Below, piece by piece: positions 62,483 through 64,000 of a stretch of DNA of 64,000 nucleotides (the first letter of the stretch is position 1; every line of letters starts with the position of its first letter). The position numbers were made by a program, and so were the translations under genes. Below the pieces are notes generated by a model, which was given only the letters and a program-made list of their open reading frames with translations, did not search any database and was not told where the DNA came from. The stretch comes from Setoptus koraiensis (taxonomy: Eukaryota > Arthropoda): NCBI GenBank assembly GCA_048013815.1, contig CM106585.1, forward strand, positions 23,312,001 through 23,376,000, written 5' to 3'.

Positions 62483-64000
62483 ACAGTATCTCCGGTCAAA
62501 TTACTGTGTCTCAAAATTTCTGTTCGTATTTATCTGGCCGTTGGTTCAATTCAATTTCATTTCCAGTTTTTTTCGTCTATTTGACAAATTGTTTCACCAT
62601 TGTTTGATTGCTCAACTATCTAATATGTATAAATGATGATTGTGGAAAGAAATCTCACAATTCAGCTGTGTGTTGTTTATATCCAGCCGCTTCGCCGGTG
62701 GAAATAGTGATCGTATTAGTTGAACATTAGAAAATATTCAACAGGCAACAAGTCACTTGAGCATAAGTAATACATAATATTACGTAATATTTGTCGCATA
62801 ACCATTTATGTGTGTGTTTGTGCGTTTATCCGACTAACAGAAACAAGATACTTGAAGTTGACGACACAAGCCATTGCTCAACGGATGGCTACTTAAGATT
62901 ATGTTAATTAGTCATGTTTAGGTTGAAATGCGAAGGAAAGCGCTTCCGAAGACTGCACTGCGAATCGTAGGTCTTTCAACACGTAACTCACATTGAATTT
63001 ATAGTTGTTTGGTCGGTTGAACATGAAAGATGATCCATCAATCACTTTTGAATAACATAACAACAACTTAATTTGATTTTATTGATAAATACAACGACTC
63101 AATGATTATAACAACTAAAATAATGATAGTGATGAACTGACTCTACAGCGCGGATAAACTCACAGCTAGAGATTTTGATAAAAACACACACACACACATC
63201 CCAGCGATACTTGTAATTTTTATAAATCCTAATTGATATCATCCAGCGCAAATCCATGAGCTTGTCTAGTAAATACGAAGACAAATAGTTACTATGACTC
63301 GAGCGATCACATACACGTCCTGTTGTCGTATGTTGTTGGATCTTGTGGCAGCAATGATAGCTTAAGATATTCGCAATGTCTTAAAATATGGGACGAATTA
63401 TTATTTTCAGTTATCATTAGTTTGTGTTGTGTGTCTCAAACAGGTAAAAGTTACAGCTCGCTGCCAGTCACAAATTAAAAGGATTGAAAAAACACACAAG
63501 TGAAATTAATTATCTACAGGTGATTATATGGTAGCATCGGGAGAACAAGAGACGAATTTTCACCTCGCTTATCGGGCATTCTTCACAACTATACTATTAT
63601 GGTATAAGCCATATTTTAAATAACTACATCATTAATTGTGCATTGTGGCATGGCTGCGAATAAATTATAATACTTATATGGAGAGATAATTCATTTCCAA
63701 TCGACAACCACAACACCAACAGCACACGATGATACGATTCATAATTACATAACATTATTAACATAAGGGTTCATTATTATTGGACTGATATCCCAACAGT
63801 GTTATTATTTTATTATAGTGATATTGCATATTTGAACTATCCACACGAACACAATCTTCGAATGTTGATTTTAAAACAAATCATTAGTCATCATTTAATT
63901 TCAATTTCTTAATTAGCTAAATATGTTATGATCAATCAAGATAAAGCCATGAGCATTCAAGTTTGTAACGCTAATGAGGCATCTGAAATACAAAAGACAA
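62483..64000. other. AT-rich non-coding right end
   Basis: No gene seen. It contains a 16-base perfect palindrome (aatattacgtaatatt, 62776-62791) and a short CA tract near 63184-63198. Confidence 0.55.

Noticed and set aside
62775-62783. TAATATTAC, identical to the replication-origin nonanucleotide of some circular ssDNA viruses
   Set aside because: It lies in a short AT-rich palindrome without the usual long stem and with no replication-protein gene nearby; chance is the simplest reading.

Overview
The window is nuclear DNA of an arthropod, most likely a chelicerate and probably an acariform mite; the species cannot be told from this sequence. Three things point there: AT-rich intergenic DNA full of CAA/CAG and GT microsatellites, short GT-AG introns with TATA-type promoters, and a cuticle protein whose chitin-binding domain ends in the NEPGTAN tail common in arachnid cuticle proteins. 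Nothing prokaryotic is present, and I recognised no transposon, retroelement or virus-derived coding sequence. A placeholder gap of 500 N lies at 61352-61851.

Nine protein-coding genes can be supported. All exon joins below were derived by eye from splice sites, reading phase and protein family motifs. From left to right: a shortened secreted M13 (neprilysin-like) metallopeptidase (1973-3812, four exons); a small secreted cysteine-rich protein on the minus strand (5088-5426); a large corin-like membrane serine protease (8338-14910, six exons, 1850 residues); a 121-residue secreted YPAY-repeat protein (15590-15955); a BTB-BACK-Kelch protein (16603-18329, two exons); a cathepsin F-like cysteine protease (25028-26701, four exons); a Fer3/FERD3L-type bHLH transcription factor on the minus strand (36533-37639); an RR-type chitin-binding cuticle protein (52294-56178, three exons); and a 109-residue secreted orphan (62133-62462).

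The first 9 kb is a duplication-rich block. A direct repeat of about 560 bp occurs at 1-559 and 5524-6084, and a diverged relative of its right end lies just 3' of the M13 gene. A broken copy of the 5' end of the corin gene lies at 4060-4889. Its two halves differ sharply in divergence from the parent gene, which suggests gene conversion or a second, recent copying event.

From 18.3 kb on, the window is mostly non-coding. The Fer3-like gene stands alone between deserts of about 10 kb and 14 kb, as is common for developmental regulators. The block at about 31.5-35.6 kb is richer in G+C, carries repeated GGGCCC sites and holds several short-period (10-12 bp) minisatellites. Similar arrays and perfect inverted repeats are scattered through the rest of the intergenic DNA and the long intron of the cuticle gene.

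The genes do not form a pathway or operon. Several encode secreted or surface products (three proteases, a cuticle protein, three small secreted proteins), but no functional link between neighbours can be shown from sequence.
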